A stretch of DNA of 64,000 nt from Alphaproteobacteria bacterium UBA3002 (GTDB lineage: Bacteria > Pseudomonadota > Alphaproteobacteria > Rickettsiales > UBA3002). Location of the stretch: assembly GCA_002346425.1 (NCBI GenBank), contig DDZS01000035.1, positions 49,669-113,668 of the forward strand, in the 5' to 3' direction. Both the position numbers and the translations under genes were made by a program. How positions within the stretch are numbered: the stretch's first letter is position 1; each line of letters opens with the position of its first letter. A model generated the notes under the pieces. That model did no database searches, was not told the origin of the DNA, and worked only from the letters and a program-made list of their open reading frames with translations. Positions 7,998 to 17,255 of the stretch are shown one piece after another.

Positions 7998-9304
7998 TAT
8001 TCGTACCGCGTTAAAGTTGCGTCGGCATTTAGCAGATAAAGTGCGCCTTGGGCGATAACTGGCGTGGTGCGTACCCCGTCATCGACGTCGATTGCCTGCA
8101 CCTGCACGCCGGTATTGAGGTCAAACACACGGATTTCACCAATATCATTGGCTAGCAGCACCGCCCCGTTGACCACCAGTGGCGCGGTATAATAAGGACG
8201 CGTTTCCTCTTCCGCACGCGCCAGATCGGTCACCCATTTGATGGCTTTGTCGCGGCGATTCACGGCCACTAGCTTGGCGTCCGATGTCAGTACTATAAGA
8301 TAATCTTCCGCAATCCACGGGGTTTGATATCCGGCAATTTCCATATCCCATATTCCTCGGCCCGTTGTCAGTCGGTTGGCGACCATCAGGCCGTTATTGC
8401 TCAATGCATAGACAATCCCATCGCGTATCAGCGGCGTCGCGTCAATCCCGCTTAAATTCGAGCTGGCGCTGGTATGCCGTGACACGCTTAGTGTATCCGA
8501 CCAAAGCACATAGCCATCTTCCGCGCGCAACGCGACCAATTCGCCCGACGTATAGCCCGCTATCACGAAGCCATTCTGATACGCAGGCGTCATACTGCCG
8601 AGATAGAGCGCATTTTCGCGAATCCCGCGATGCGTCCAGATCAGCTTTCCGCTCTCCTGATCATAGGCCAGAAGCTTGTTTTCAATCGTTATCGCAAAAA
8701 CCAGCGTATCCCCCGGTGTCGCCGGTGCGCGGAAAGGCACGTCGGGATGCTTATGCCATAACACCTCGCCAGTCAGGGCATTGAGCGCCGCAATATCGCC
8801 ATAACCTGAAGTGACAAATAATTTGCCATTCTGCAGTGATAATCCTCCGCCCGCGGTTTCCGGCTCGTCTTCGCGCACCAGCTCGCTGGAACGCCAGACC
8901 ACTTCGTCGATTTCTTTTAGGCGATGCGCGCTGATATAGCCGCGCGAATCCATCGCATAGAGCAGCTCGCCTTCGATCACCGGTTGCGGCACTACCGGGG
9001 TTTCCCAGTCATTGCCCTCGCCGACGCTTGCGCTTTCACGCTCCTGCAAACTACGTACCGCCAGTTGATCGGCGCCGATGGTTTGCAATGCGGTTTCATA
9101 CAAAAAATCGCGGTTTAACTGCGGTGCGGGAAGCTTTAGCGTTTCTTCTTCTAAAAGCGGGTCAGGCTGCAATTGATTGGTGTAATCCAACACCGCAATC
9201 CGCTCGCCGGGTAACTTTACTTCCTGCGCATCTTCATTGCCCAGCCAATCGGGCACGTCGCAGGCAGCGAGCGCCAAAAGCAGGCCAAGTGCCAAAAAAC
9301 GCAC
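7997..9304 (-). CDS. bamB: Outer-membrane assembly lipoprotein BamB
   Basis: BamB is the beta-propeller lipoprotein of the BAM complex, which folds beta-barrel proteins into the outer membrane. The 435-residue protein opens with a lipoprotein signal peptide and lipobox LAAC (Cys15). It continues as PQQ-like propeller repeats, recognisable as recurring segments of the type ALNALTGEVLW, AYDQESGKLIW, ALRAEDGYVLW and AVNRRDKAIKW. The start is GTG, five bases after the stop of the yfgM-like gene. The position between that gene and der supports the assignment. Binding of PQQ itself is not implied. Confidence 0.93.
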   Translation of the reverse strand: MRFLALGLLLALAACDVPDWLGNEDAQEVKLPGERIAVLDYTNQLQPDPLLEEETLKLPAPQLNRDFLYETALQTIGADQLAVRSLQERESASVGEGNDWETPVVPQPVIEGELLYAMDSRGYISAHRLKEIDEVVWRSSELVREDEPETAGGGLSLQNGKLFVTSGYGDIAALNALTGEVLWHKHPDVPFRAPATPGDTLVFAITIENKLLAYDQESGKLIWTHRGIRENALYLGSMTPAYQNGFVIAGYTSGELVALRAEDGYVLWSDTLSVSRHTSASSNLSGIDATPLIRDGIVYALSNNGLMVANRLTTGRGIWDMEIAGYQTPWIAEDYLIVLTSDAKLVAVNRRDKAIKWVTDLARAEEETRPYYTAPLVVNGAVLLANDIGEIRVFDLNTGVQVQAIDVDDGVRTTPVIAQGALYLLNADATLTRYE

Positions 9305-9309
9305 GGCGC

Positions 9310-9924
9310 TTATTCATCCCCCCGCTGCGATGCCAGATAATCCTGCAGCGGTTCAAGACGGTTTTGCTGAATCACGCTGGAAGCTTCGGGCAATGTGACG
9401 TCTTTTTCGCCCGCTTGCAGCGCTTCGGCAGCGACCATTTCATCGATATACGGTTTCATCGCCCCGTCATTACTGGCACAATCCGGCACTTCCTGAGGAC
9501 GCTGGGCAACCAGCTGACTACAGGCCAGTTGCGCCAGGACACTATCGCGTGATGCGACATGCTCCAATGCGGGCAGCGCAACCTCTGGATCTTGAAGAAC
9601 CGCTGCAACTTCAACCAATTTTAGCGCGGCAAGGGTTGCCAATGGGTGCGTGCTATCGGCCACCGGGGCCAGCAATTCCTGCGCTTCTTTGGCACTCGCC
9701 TCATCGCGCGCATCTAACAGGCGATTGGCTTTCCATAAGGCATCGCTATAGGCGCTGGATTGGGCATTCTGCTCATTTTTCCAATATAAAAACGCCGCCG
9801 CCAGCACGACTACCAAACCAATCAGCACCGCAATCGTTTTGCCGTAACTCGTCCAAAAATCCTGCATGCGTTGATCGCGCAATGCCTGATCGACTTCGCG
9901 CATCAATCCATCATCTTGTGCCAT
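9310..9924 (-). CDS. YfgM-like membrane-anchored TPR protein
   Basis: The 204-residue protein has a cytoplasmic N-terminus, one membrane helix (about residues 31-48, TIAVLIGLVVVLAAAFLYW), and a periplasmic helical part typical of the YfgM/TPR_21 family. In E. coli YfgM associates with the SecYEG translocon and the chaperone PpiD. The gene starts three bases after guaA ends and stops five bases before bamB, so guaA-yfgM-bamB-der probably forms one transcript. The family is inferred from architecture and synteny more than from residue identity. Confidence 0.82.
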   Translation of the reverse strand: MAQDDGLMREVDQALRDQRMQDFWTSYGKTIAVLIGLVVVLAAAFLYWKNEQNAQSSAYSDALWKANRLLDARDEASAKEAQELLAPVADSTHPLATLAALKLVEVAAVLQDPEVALPALEHVASRDSVLAQLACSQLVAQRPQEVPDCASNDGAMKPYIDEMVAAEALQAGEKDVTLPEASSVIQQNRLEPLQDYLASQRGDE

Positions 9925-9927
9925 TGT

Positions 9928-11478
9928 TTACTCCCATTCAATCGTGCCCGGAGGCTTGCTCGTAATGTCGTATACCACGCGGTTAATGCCATTAACACGG
10001 TTAATAATCCGCGTGGCCACCTCGCCCAAAAAGTCGTGTTCGAACGGATAATAATCCGCCGTCATCCCATCCGTTGAGGTCACGGCGCGCAATGCGCAGG
10101 TAAAATCATAGGTGCGGCCATCGCCCATTACGCCGACCGTACGTACCGGTAGCAAGACCGCAAAAGCCTGCCAAATCTGGTCGTATAACCCCGCCTCGCG
10201 GATGGCTTCGATGAAAATCGCATCGGCTTTACGCAATAACTCCAGCTTTTCCCGCGAAATTTCGCCGGGCACGCGTATGCCCAAGCCCGGACCCGGGAAA
10301 GGATGACGGCTGATCATGCTTTCTTCCATGCCAAGCTCCAGCCCTAAGGCGCGTACTTCGTCCTTAAATAATGCGCGCACCGGCTCAATCAGCTTGAGAT
10401 TCATGCGTTCCGGCAGACCGCCAACATTATGATGCGACTTGATGGTAACGCTCGGACCGCCATGGAAGGAGATCGATTCAATCACATCCGGATATAAGGT
10501 GCCTTGCGCCAGAAAATCCGCGCCACCAATTTTTTCCGCTTCTTCTTCAAAGACTTCAATAAAAGTTTCGCCAATAATTTTTCGTTTACGCTCTGGGTCG
10601 CTCACGCCTACCAGTTTGGTCAAAAACCGTTCGGAAGCATTAACCTGCGTGACAGGGACGCCCAGCTTACCGGTCAGATCAGCATAGACACGCTCGGCTT
10701 CATTCAGGCGCAGCAACCCATTATCCACGAAAATACAATATAACTGGTCACCAATCGCCTGATGCAACAACGTGGCGACGACGGAGGAATCGACCCCACC
10801 ACTGACTGCACAGAGCACTTTGCCATCGCCGACTTCGGCCCGGATATGCGCCATTTCTTCTTTACGAAACGCTGCCATGTTCCAATCTGCCGCACATTCG
10901 CAAATCGTGATCGCAAAATTCTTAAGAAAAGCCGCGCCCAGCACGGTATGCATGACTTCCGGGTGGAATTGCACGCCATATAATTGACGCGTGTCGTCGC
11001 AAATCGCGGCAAAACTTGAGGTATCCGTGGTCGCGGTCACCCGAAAACCCTCTGGCACCGCGGTGACTTTGTCGCCATGGCTCATCCAGACCTGACTGAC
11101 CTCTCCCGGCGCAACCGCCCCCGAGAACAAGGGGTTGTCGGCTTCGATTTTTAATTGCGCGCGCCCAAATTCCCGATGATCGGAGGCTTCCACCCGCCCG
11201 CCTAGCTTGCTGCACATCAATTGTTGGCCATAACATATTCCAAGCACAGGAATTCCCAGCTCAAAAATAGCCGGGTCGACATCCGGAGAATCTTGCGTGC
11301 CAACCGAGGCGGGTCCACCGGATAAGATGATGCCTTTCGGCTGAAATGCCATGATCGTCTCCAGTGGGGTAATGCAAGGCTTAACCTCGCAGAATACCTG
11401 CGCTTCGCGCACGCGCCGTGCGATCAATTGCGTGAATTGGGAACCAAAATCGAGTATCAATATTTTGTCGTGCGACAT
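9928..11478 (-). CDS. guaA: GMP synthase (glutamine-hydrolysing)
   Basis: It converts XMP to GMP using glutamine and ATP, the last step of guanine nucleotide synthesis. The 516 residues are the usual length. The N-terminal class I amidotransferase domain has Cys82 (GICYGQQ) and the His172/Glu174 pair (FHPEV). The ATP-pyrophosphatase domain has the PP-loop SGGVDSS (226-232). The C-terminal dimerisation domain ends in the family-typical PPGTIEWE. It is the first gene of a leftward run that continues into the yfgM-like gene, bamB and der, and it diverges from the tad locus. Confidence 0.98.
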   Translation of the reverse strand: MSHDKILILDFGSQFTQLIARRVREAQVFCEVKPCITPLETIMAFQPKGIILSGGPASVGTQDSPDVDPAIFELGIPVLGICYGQQLMCSKLGGRVEASDHREFGRAQLKIEADNPLFSGAVAPGEVSQVWMSHGDKVTAVPEGFRVTATTDTSSFAAICDDTRQLYGVQFHPEVMHTVLGAAFLKNFAITICECAADWNMAAFRKEEMAHIRAEVGDGKVLCAVSGGVDSSVVATLLHQAIGDQLYCIFVDNGLLRLNEAERVYADLTGKLGVPVTQVNASERFLTKLVGVSDPERKRKIIGETFIEVFEEEAEKIGGADFLAQGTLYPDVIESISFHGGPSVTIKSHHNVGGLPERMNLKLIEPVRALFKDEVRALGLELGMEESMISRHPFPGPGLGIRVPGEISREKLELLRKADAIFIEAIREAGLYDQIWQAFAVLLPVRTVGVMGDGRTYDFTCALRAVTSTDGMTADYYPFEHDFLGEVATRIINRVNGINRVVYDITSKPPGTIEWE

Positions 11479-11528
11479 GCTGCCTTATGCCCGCTTTGTG
11501 GTAATTATGTCAAAGAGATTCCATAACC

Positions 11529-11557
11529 TTGTCATAAAACTGTAACCTCTTTATTAA
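11529..11557 (+). promoter_or_regulatory. Candidate promoter of the tad/cpa operon
   Basis: TTGTCA and TATTAA are exactly 17 bases apart in the 142-base gap between the divergent guaA and cpaB genes. The -10 is about 64 bases before the cpaB start. It is the clearest sigma-70-like pair in the gap. Confidence 0.45.
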
Positions 11558-11620
11558 GAAATTTAACTTGCTCCGGCAATTCAGGCATATTAGGAAGCAG
11601 TCAAAGTTAGGCAAGGTAAT

Positions 11621-12538
11621 ATGAAATACATTACGATCATTTTAGCGTTGGTTCTCGCTTTGGGCGCCGCGTTTCTCGTAAGTCAGTTTATGGGAGGTGA
11701 TGATGCGCCTCCTCCTGTAGCGACTCAGCAACCCGCACAACCTGTAGCGATGCAGCAAGCGCCGGAAACCCAAGTGGTGGACGTCTATGTGGCCGCTCGC
11801 CAGATTCCGATCGGTACGCAAATCACCGAAGAAATGCTGACTACGCAACCTTGGCCTGAGCATTTACAAGTTCCCGGCTTCGTTACCGGACCGGAAGAAG
11901 GACGTAAATTGGTAGGGATGATCACCCGCGCCCAGTTTGAGCGCGATGAACCGATCGTTCAAAGTAAGCTGGTTAATCCGGAAGACCCTAACTTCTTAGC
12001 CAATGCGCTGCCTGCGGGCAAACGTATGGTTACCATCGAAACCGATGTGGTTTCTGCCGTAGGCGGCTTTGTGTTCCCGGGCGACCGCGTGGACCTGCTG
12101 TTTACGTATGATGTCGATCTGGAAGAATTAAGCGAAGATGATGATTATGAGGGCATGACCAGCATCAACGCCACAGAAACATTGATTTATAATATCCGCG
12201 TGCTTGCGACCGATCAGCAAGCAACCGCTGGCATCAATCCCGATACAGGGATTGTGGTGCCGCAGTCGGTTTCGCTGGAAGTATCGCCGGAGGATGCGCA
12301 GAAAATTCGCTTGGCCGAAGAATTGGGCACGATTTCCCTGAGCTTGCGCTCTATCAAGGATAAGGACTCCACAGACACGATTCCGGTAGTTGATGAAACC
12401 ATCATTTCGGTGGAAGATTGGGCGGCGCGTGCAGGCCAAAAAGCTGGAGATAAGGCTGACGGCGGTCAAAGCGATGATGAAATGGGTGTACGCGTGATCC
12501 GCGGCACCGAAGTAGAAGTAATAGGTGGTGAAGAATGA
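11621..12538 (+). CDS. cpaB: Flp pilus assembly protein CpaB (RcpC)
   Basis: CpaB is a periplasmic protein thought to help position the Tad secretin. The 305 residues start with one N-terminal membrane anchor (about 3-24). A proline/glutamine-rich linker follows, then the SAF/CpaB domain (about 53-115, VYVAARQIPIGTQITEEML) and a beta-rich RcpC-like domain containing VGGFVFPGDRVDLLFTYDV. The acidic tail ends with VRVIRGTEVEVIGGEE. Its stop overlaps the cpaC start by four bases (ATGA). It is the first gene of the seven-gene locus; no pilin gene precedes it. Confidence 0.93.
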   Translation: MKYITIILALVLALGAAFLVSQFMGGDDAPPPVATQQPAQPVAMQQAPETQVVDVYVAARQIPIGTQITEEMLTTQPWPEHLQVPGFVTGPEEGRKLVGMITRAQFERDEPIVQSKLVNPEDPNFLANALPAGKRMVTIETDVVSAVGGFVFPGDRVDLLFTYDVDLEELSEDDDYEGMTSINATETLIYNIRVLATDQQATAGINPDTGIVVPQSVSLEVSPEDAQKIRLAEELGTISLSLRSIKDKDSTDTIPVVDETIISVEDWAARAGQKAGDKADGGQSDDEMGVRVIRGTEVEVIGGEE

Positions 12539-13953
12539 GCGTAACCCAAGCCGTTTCTCAATGTGTCTCGCGTTTAATGGCTGTGGTGGCCATTGCTGTG
12601 GTGGTCACGCTAAGTGCCCCGCAAGCGCAAGCCGGAGATGAAAAATTTTATGTGCCTGTCGATCGGTCGGAAGTCATTAACTCCCCGGTCGCGTTAGGTG
12701 AAGTCATCGTCGCGAATCCGGAAGTGGCGGATATTTACGTGCATGGTGAAGACCGGGTCTCAATCATCGGACGCACACTCGGTCAAACGTCCATCCGCTT
12801 ATTCGACCGTAATAACAAGCTGGTACGTGAACTCGATGTCTTCGTAACTTACGATCTGCCTGCGATTCGTAAAGCCATCAGCCAGTTCCTGCCTTATGAG
12901 CGGATCGGCGTGGAAATGGTCAATACACGTGTTGCTTTAACCGGCGAAGTATCAAGCGCACAAAACGCCAATTCGGCCATTGAAATTGCTAGCCAGTTTA
13001 TTATCCCCTCAACCGCTCCTAGCGATTCAGTATCGGATAATCAAACCCAACGCACTCAGCAGGATTCAGTGATGAATCTGATGCGTATCAGCTCGGCCCA
13101 ACAGGTGATGCTGCGTATCCGTATCGGTGAAATCAAACGTGGGGCGCTGAAACAATTAGGCTCAACGCTTGATGTTGTAAAAAACAGTGGCGACCTGCCG
13201 TTCCAGCTATTCTCTGGCAGTGCTACGCGTAACGTCGCCTCGAAGTTTATTTCGGGCACATATAATAATGGATCGCAAAATAGCGTTTCTGCAGCCTTAG
13301 ATGCATTGCAGGAAGATAGCCTGTTCAAAGTCTTAGCTGAGCCGAATCTGGTCGCATTATCCGGCGAAGAAGCAGAGTTCCTGGCGGGTGGCGAAGTGCC
13401 GATTCCGGTCGCTGGTGAAGAAGGCGAAATCACCGTTGATTACCGCGCATTCGGTGTGTCGCTGCGCTTTACGCCTTATGTACTGTCTAAAAACCGCATT
13501 CGTATTCTCGTACAGCCGGAAGTTTCGCAACGTAACGATTCCGAAAGCCTGAATATCGGTAATGGTATTACAGTGCCGTCATTCGACGTCCGTCGTGCCA
13601 GCACTACCGTTGAGCTTGCGCCGGGTGAAAGCTTTATGATTGCTGGTTTGCTGCAGGATACCATTGATTCGACTATCTCTGGTGTGCCGGGTGTCAGCGA
13701 AGTGCCGATCCTTGGTGCTTTGTTCCGCAGCACGAATTTTGAACGTGAAGAAACCGAACTGGTCTTGGCTGTAACGCCTTACCTCGTCGATCCGTTAAAA
13801 TCGGCGGATGTGCGCTTGCCGACGGATGATTTCCGCCCGGCCAGCTACATGGAATCTTTCTTATACGGTGCATTAGGTACCATTCGTAACGGCGAACGTC
13901 GTATCTCTCAAACTCCGACCTTAGAGGGCCCGATCGGGTTTATGGTAGACTAG
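12535..13953 (+). CDS. cpaC: Tad secretin CpaC (RcpA)
   Basis: CpaC is the outer-membrane secretin of the Tad system. The 472-residue protein has a signal peptide ending near SAPQAQA. Next come the N-terminal pilus-assembly domain (about 35-110, VALGEVIVANPEVADIYVHG) and a BON-like ring-forming segment. The secretin core (about 235-420) shows FKVLAEPNLVALSGEEAEFLAGGEVPIP and the closing VPILGALFRSTNFEREETELVLAVTP signature. It overlaps cpaB by four bases, and the cpaD start codon follows its stop with no spacer. Secretin identity is firm. Confidence 0.96.
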   Translation: MSVTQAVSQCVSRLMAVVAIAVVVTLSAPQAQAGDEKFYVPVDRSEVINSPVALGEVIVANPEVADIYVHGEDRVSIIGRTLGQTSIRLFDRNNKLVRELDVFVTYDLPAIRKAISQFLPYERIGVEMVNTRVALTGEVSSAQNANSAIEIASQFIIPSTAPSDSVSDNQTQRTQQDSVMNLMRISSAQQVMLRIRIGEIKRGALKQLGSTLDVVKNSGDLPFQLFSGSATRNVASKFISGTYNNGSQNSVSAALDALQEDSLFKVLAEPNLVALSGEEAEFLAGGEVPIPVAGEEGEITVDYRAFGVSLRFTPYVLSKNRIRILVQPEVSQRNDSESLNIGNGITVPSFDVRRASTTVELAPGESFMIAGLLQDTIDSTISGVPGVSEVPILGALFRSTNFEREETELVLAVTPYLVDPLKSADVRLPTDDFRPASYMESFLYGALGTIRNGERRISQTPTLEGPIGFMVD

Positions 13954-14550
13954 ATGACTTTTGTAAAACATGTAGTGTTGGTGGCCGCTCTGGCCGCATT
14001 GCAAGCGTGCTCGATTCTGCCGCCGCAGACCTTTACCGGTCATGGCGATCCGGAAAGCCTGCTCGATGTCTCGACGGAAGTCGTCAATCTGAGCGTGCAT
14101 GACCAAACTGCCGTAGACAGCCTTTCGCAATTTGTCGAGAAAGACCAACCAAGCCGCGCAGAACTCTATTGCCCAGCGCAAGCGGAGGTCTGCGAGCAAA
14201 CCATGTCGATGCTCGACGTGTATGGCGTTCCGTATGAAAGCTTCCAGTCGAGCGAATATATGGTCGCCTTGGTCTATGAACGTGTCCTGACCCGCGATTG
14301 TGAAAACCGTTTTATCGATAACACGATTAACCCGTACAACATGCATTCGCCTACATTTGGCTGTAGTATGGCCGTCAACATGGCGCAAATGGTGACCGAC
14401 AAGAAGCAATTCGTTCGTCCTGACCTGTTAGGCCCGATGGATGCCGTCAAAGGCGTGCAAATCTATCGTAATTACCTAGAGCCGCCAGCGTTGCCAGAAC
14501 CCGAAGGTCTAGATGGCGAATCGTTAGTACAAGATATTGAGCTGCAGTAA
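13954..14550 (+). CDS. cpaD: CpaD-like pilus assembly lipoprotein
   Basis: This is a 198-residue predicted lipoprotein with a signal peptide and lipobox LQAC (Cys19). The diagnostic part is the CpaD motif near residues 127-150, NPYNMHSPTFGCSMAVNMAQMV followed by a VRP segment, which is conserved in alphaproteobacterial CpaD proteins. In the family it is required for pilus biogenesis and probably works with the secretin at the outer membrane. The ATG directly follows the cpaC TAG. The rest of the sequence is divergent, so identity rests on that motif, the lipobox and the gene order. Confidence 0.85.
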   Translation: MTFVKHVVLVAALAALQACSILPPQTFTGHGDPESLLDVSTEVVNLSVHDQTAVDSLSQFVEKDQPSRAELYCPAQAEVCEQTMSMLDVYGVPYESFQSSEYMVALVYERVLTRDCENRFIDNTINPYNMHSPTFGCSMAVNMAQMVTDKKQFVRPDLLGPMDAVKGVQIYRNYLEPPALPEPEGLDGESLVQDIELQ

Positions 14551-15747
14551 TTGACCGTGAATGCAAAGGAAACGCCAGTATTTGTCATTGCTACGGATGA
14601 GTCGGAACGGGAATATGCCGACCGCCTAGCCAACCTGCTCGGCTACGATTACGGCCATTTCTTTATCGGTGACGGTCTACAGGCTGCCGATCATATTCGC
14701 GCCAACCAATTACCCGTCAGCTATATCTTCATGCTGATCGGCGATCGCAAAGACAGCATTATTCAAGAGCTGGCGCGTTTAGCGGAAGAATGTGTGCAGG
14801 GCACGCAGATTGTGCTGGCTGGCGAAATTAATGATATCGGTTTCTATCGCAAGATCATCGATTTGGGCGTCAATGAATATTTTGCGATGCCAATTGACAT
14901 CCGCGAAGTCAGCATCGCTTTGGCCGGAAGTGGCAATGCCCCATCTAACAACGTAAACAGCACCGTAATCGCATGCATGAGCGCTGCCGCGGGAGATGGT
15001 TCTTCCACTGTCGCGTTAAATACTGCCTATTGCCTAGCTAAATCTCATAACGCGCGCACGGTGGTGGTCGATATGGATTACCAATTCGGCATGGTGGCGA
15101 AAAATCTTGATCTAAGTTCACCCTACGGCATCAAAGAACTCTTCGATCATCCCGATCGCGATATCGATAGCGTGCTGGTCGACCGGATGGTGATTGGCTA
15201 CAGCAATAACCTCGACATTATTGCCGCACCGAATGATTTGAAATTCTACCCCAATATTAAATCCGAGCTGATTCGCGATCTCATCACGACGTTACAAAAA
15301 TCCTATCAGTTCGTGATACTTGATCTACCGCATATCTGGTCGCCTTGGGTGGCTGGGGCGCTGAATCAATCCGATGCTATTGTGCTTGTAGCGCAGCTCT
15401 GGCTAAAATCGGTCGCGCATGCCGCGCGCTTACTGAATATCTGGCGCGAAACCGGCATCAATCCGGATCAGGTCATGGTGACCATCAACCGCAGTGGTGC
15501 GAAATATAAAGAAGGCGTTACGGTAAAAGACTTCGAACGCGTATGCCATAAACGGGTGAACTTCTATCTCCCTAACGATATCCGAAGTGTGGTGAATGCA
15601 GAAAACCAAGGCAAAACCATCCCTGAACTCGGGAAATCGCGTCTGGCAGAAGACATTATGGCCATTGCCAATGAGCTGCGCGACTTCAAAGAAGACATGG
15701 CCCAGCGAAAAAATAATCTAAAATTAACATTTTCTTCAGATTTATAG
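14551..15747 (+). CDS. cpaE: CpaE/TadZ-like ATPase of the Tad system
   Basis: This is a MinD/ParA-superfamily protein that localises Tad machinery in related systems. The 398 residues comprise an N-terminal receiver-like domain (about 8-125) lacking an obvious phosphoacceptor, and a C-terminal P-loop domain (about 135-390). The loop reads SAAAGDGSSTVA (144-155), so it lacks the signature lysines of canonical MinD (KGGxGKT), a known tendency of TadZ proteins. VVVDMDYQFG and LPHIWSPW mark the switch regions. The start is TTG directly after the cpaD stop, without a clear ribosome binding site, which suggests translational coupling. Confidence 0.9.
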   Translation: MTVNAKETPVFVIATDESEREYADRLANLLGYDYGHFFIGDGLQAADHIRANQLPVSYIFMLIGDRKDSIIQELARLAEECVQGTQIVLAGEINDIGFYRKIIDLGVNEYFAMPIDIREVSIALAGSGNAPSNNVNSTVIACMSAAAGDGSSTVALNTAYCLAKSHNARTVVVDMDYQFGMVAKNLDLSSPYGIKELFDHPDRDIDSVLVDRMVIGYSNNLDIIAAPNDLKFYPNIKSELIRDLITTLQKSYQFVILDLPHIWSPWVAGALNQSDAIVLVAQLWLKSVAHAARLLNIWRETGINPDQVMVTINRSGAKYKEGVTVKDFERVCHKRVNFYLPNDIRSVVNAENQGKTIPELGKSRLAEDIMAIANELRDFKEDMAQRKNNLKLTFSSDL

Positions 15748-15762
15748 GCGAAGATCGGCATT

Positions 15763-17241
15763 ATGTTTGGATCAAAAAAATCGTCAGATACTCCCCAGGG
15801 CGAAGGCCAGAGCTCACAGCTGCCTGCGACCATCGATCAACCGAATCAGTTAGAAGCGCAGCGCGAGAAAGAGGTCATCACCTCTGAAAGCGCCATTCCG
15901 TTTTTAAAAACGACTAATAAAACCGGCCCCGCAAATGTCGCGACTTACACAGACAAGTCTTTAGAGACGCAGGATTTCATTACGGCGAAAGCCGAACTTC
16001 TGGCAAAACTGGTCGAACAAATTGATTTCGTCACGCTCAATCAGCTGAAGCGCGATAAGCAGCGTCAAAAAGTTAGCGAACTCGTCGACAAATATCTTGG
16101 CGACCTAATCACCCCGCTGAACGCGAAGCAAATCAGCGTGATTAAAGACCAGCTACTTGATGATATTTTCGGCTTCGGACCTATGGAGCCGCTGTTAAAT
16201 GATCCGGATATTTCGGACATCATGATTAACGGGCCAGAAGATGTCTTTATCGAGCGCGCCGGTAAAATCCTACCCACTGATGTCAAATTCGCCGATGAAC
16301 GGCAATTGCTCACCATTATTCAGCGCATTGTCGCCCGAGTGGGTCGCCGTATCGACGAATCCTCTCCCATGGTCGACGCGCGCATGCCGGATGGTTCCCG
16401 CTTTAATGCCATCATCCCACCGCTATCCTTAAATGGTAGCTTGGTGTCGATTCGTAAATTTAAAAAGAACAAGATGCCGCTGAGTCAATATGTCGAATAT
16501 GGCTCGATGACAGATGCGATGTATCGCTTTTTGTTCCTGTGCAGTAATATCCGCCTGAACATGATCGTCTCTGGCGGTACCGGTAGTGGTAAAACTACCC
16601 TGCTCAATGCCCTTTCCGGCGGGATTGATGACGATGAGCGGATTATTACCATTGAAGATGCCGCCGAATTGCAATTGCAACAGCCGCACGTGCTGCGTTT
16701 AGAAACGCGCCCCGCTTCTACGGAAGGCAAAGGCGAAGTTAACCAGCGCCAACTCGTGAAAAATGCCCTGCGGATGCGCCCAGACCGGATTATTCTCGGC
16801 GAAATTCGTGGTGACGAGGTCATCGACGTATTGTCGGCAATGAATACCGGCCACGATGGATCGATGGCAACTATCCACGCCAATAATCCGAAAGATTGTC
16901 TGGCGCGTTTGGAGAATCTGGTCGGGATGTCCGGCGTGCAAATCACATCGAAGTCGCTGCGTCAGCAGATTGCCAGCGCCGTTCAGCTCATTGTACAAGT
17001 CGAGCGGATGAAAGACGGTGGCCGCCGTATTGTGGCGATTGAAGAGATTGTCGGCATGGAAGGCGATGTGATCACAACACAAACATTGTTTAGCTACAAA
17101 GCCTCCGGCTTAGACGCAAATGGCAAAATTAAAGGCGAATTTGTGTGTCACGGCATACGCCCAAAAATGATGGCGCGCGCCGAATATTACGGCAAAGAAA
17201 AAGAAGTGCTGGCCTGTTTTCAGGTTGGCATGAACGGATAA
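15763..17241 (+). CDS. cpaF: Tad secretion ATPase CpaF (TadA)
   Basis: This hexameric secretion ATPase powers Flp pilus assembly from the inner face of the cytoplasmic membrane. The 492-residue protein has a variable N-terminal region, the helical N-domain (about 75-160) with the LLNDPDISDIMINGPEDV signature, then the RecA-like core. The core has Walker A GGTGSGKT (271-278), an Asp/Glu box (ITIEDAAELQL), Walker B (RIILGEIRGDEVIDVL) and a His box (TGHDGSMATIHAN). All residues expected of an active motor are present. It lies 15 bases after cpaE and 14 bases before tadB. Confidence 0.97.
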   Translation: MFGSKKSSDTPQGEGQSSQLPATIDQPNQLEAQREKEVITSESAIPFLKTTNKTGPANVATYTDKSLETQDFITAKAELLAKLVEQIDFVTLNQLKRDKQRQKVSELVDKYLGDLITPLNAKQISVIKDQLLDDIFGFGPMEPLLNDPDISDIMINGPEDVFIERAGKILPTDVKFADERQLLTIIQRIVARVGRRIDESSPMVDARMPDGSRFNAIIPPLSLNGSLVSIRKFKKNKMPLSQYVEYGSMTDAMYRFLFLCSNIRLNMIVSGGTGSGKTTLLNALSGGIDDDERIITIEDAAELQLQQPHVLRLETRPASTEGKGEVNQRQLVKNALRMRPDRIILGEIRGDEVIDVLSAMNTGHDGSMATIHANNPKDCLARLENLVGMSGVQITSKSLRQQIASAVQLIVQVERMKDGGRRIVAIEEIVGMEGDVITTQTLFSYKASGLDANGKIKGEFVCHGIRPKMMARAEYYGKEKEVLACFQVGMNG

Positions 17242-17255
17242 GGATGGCTGCGTAA

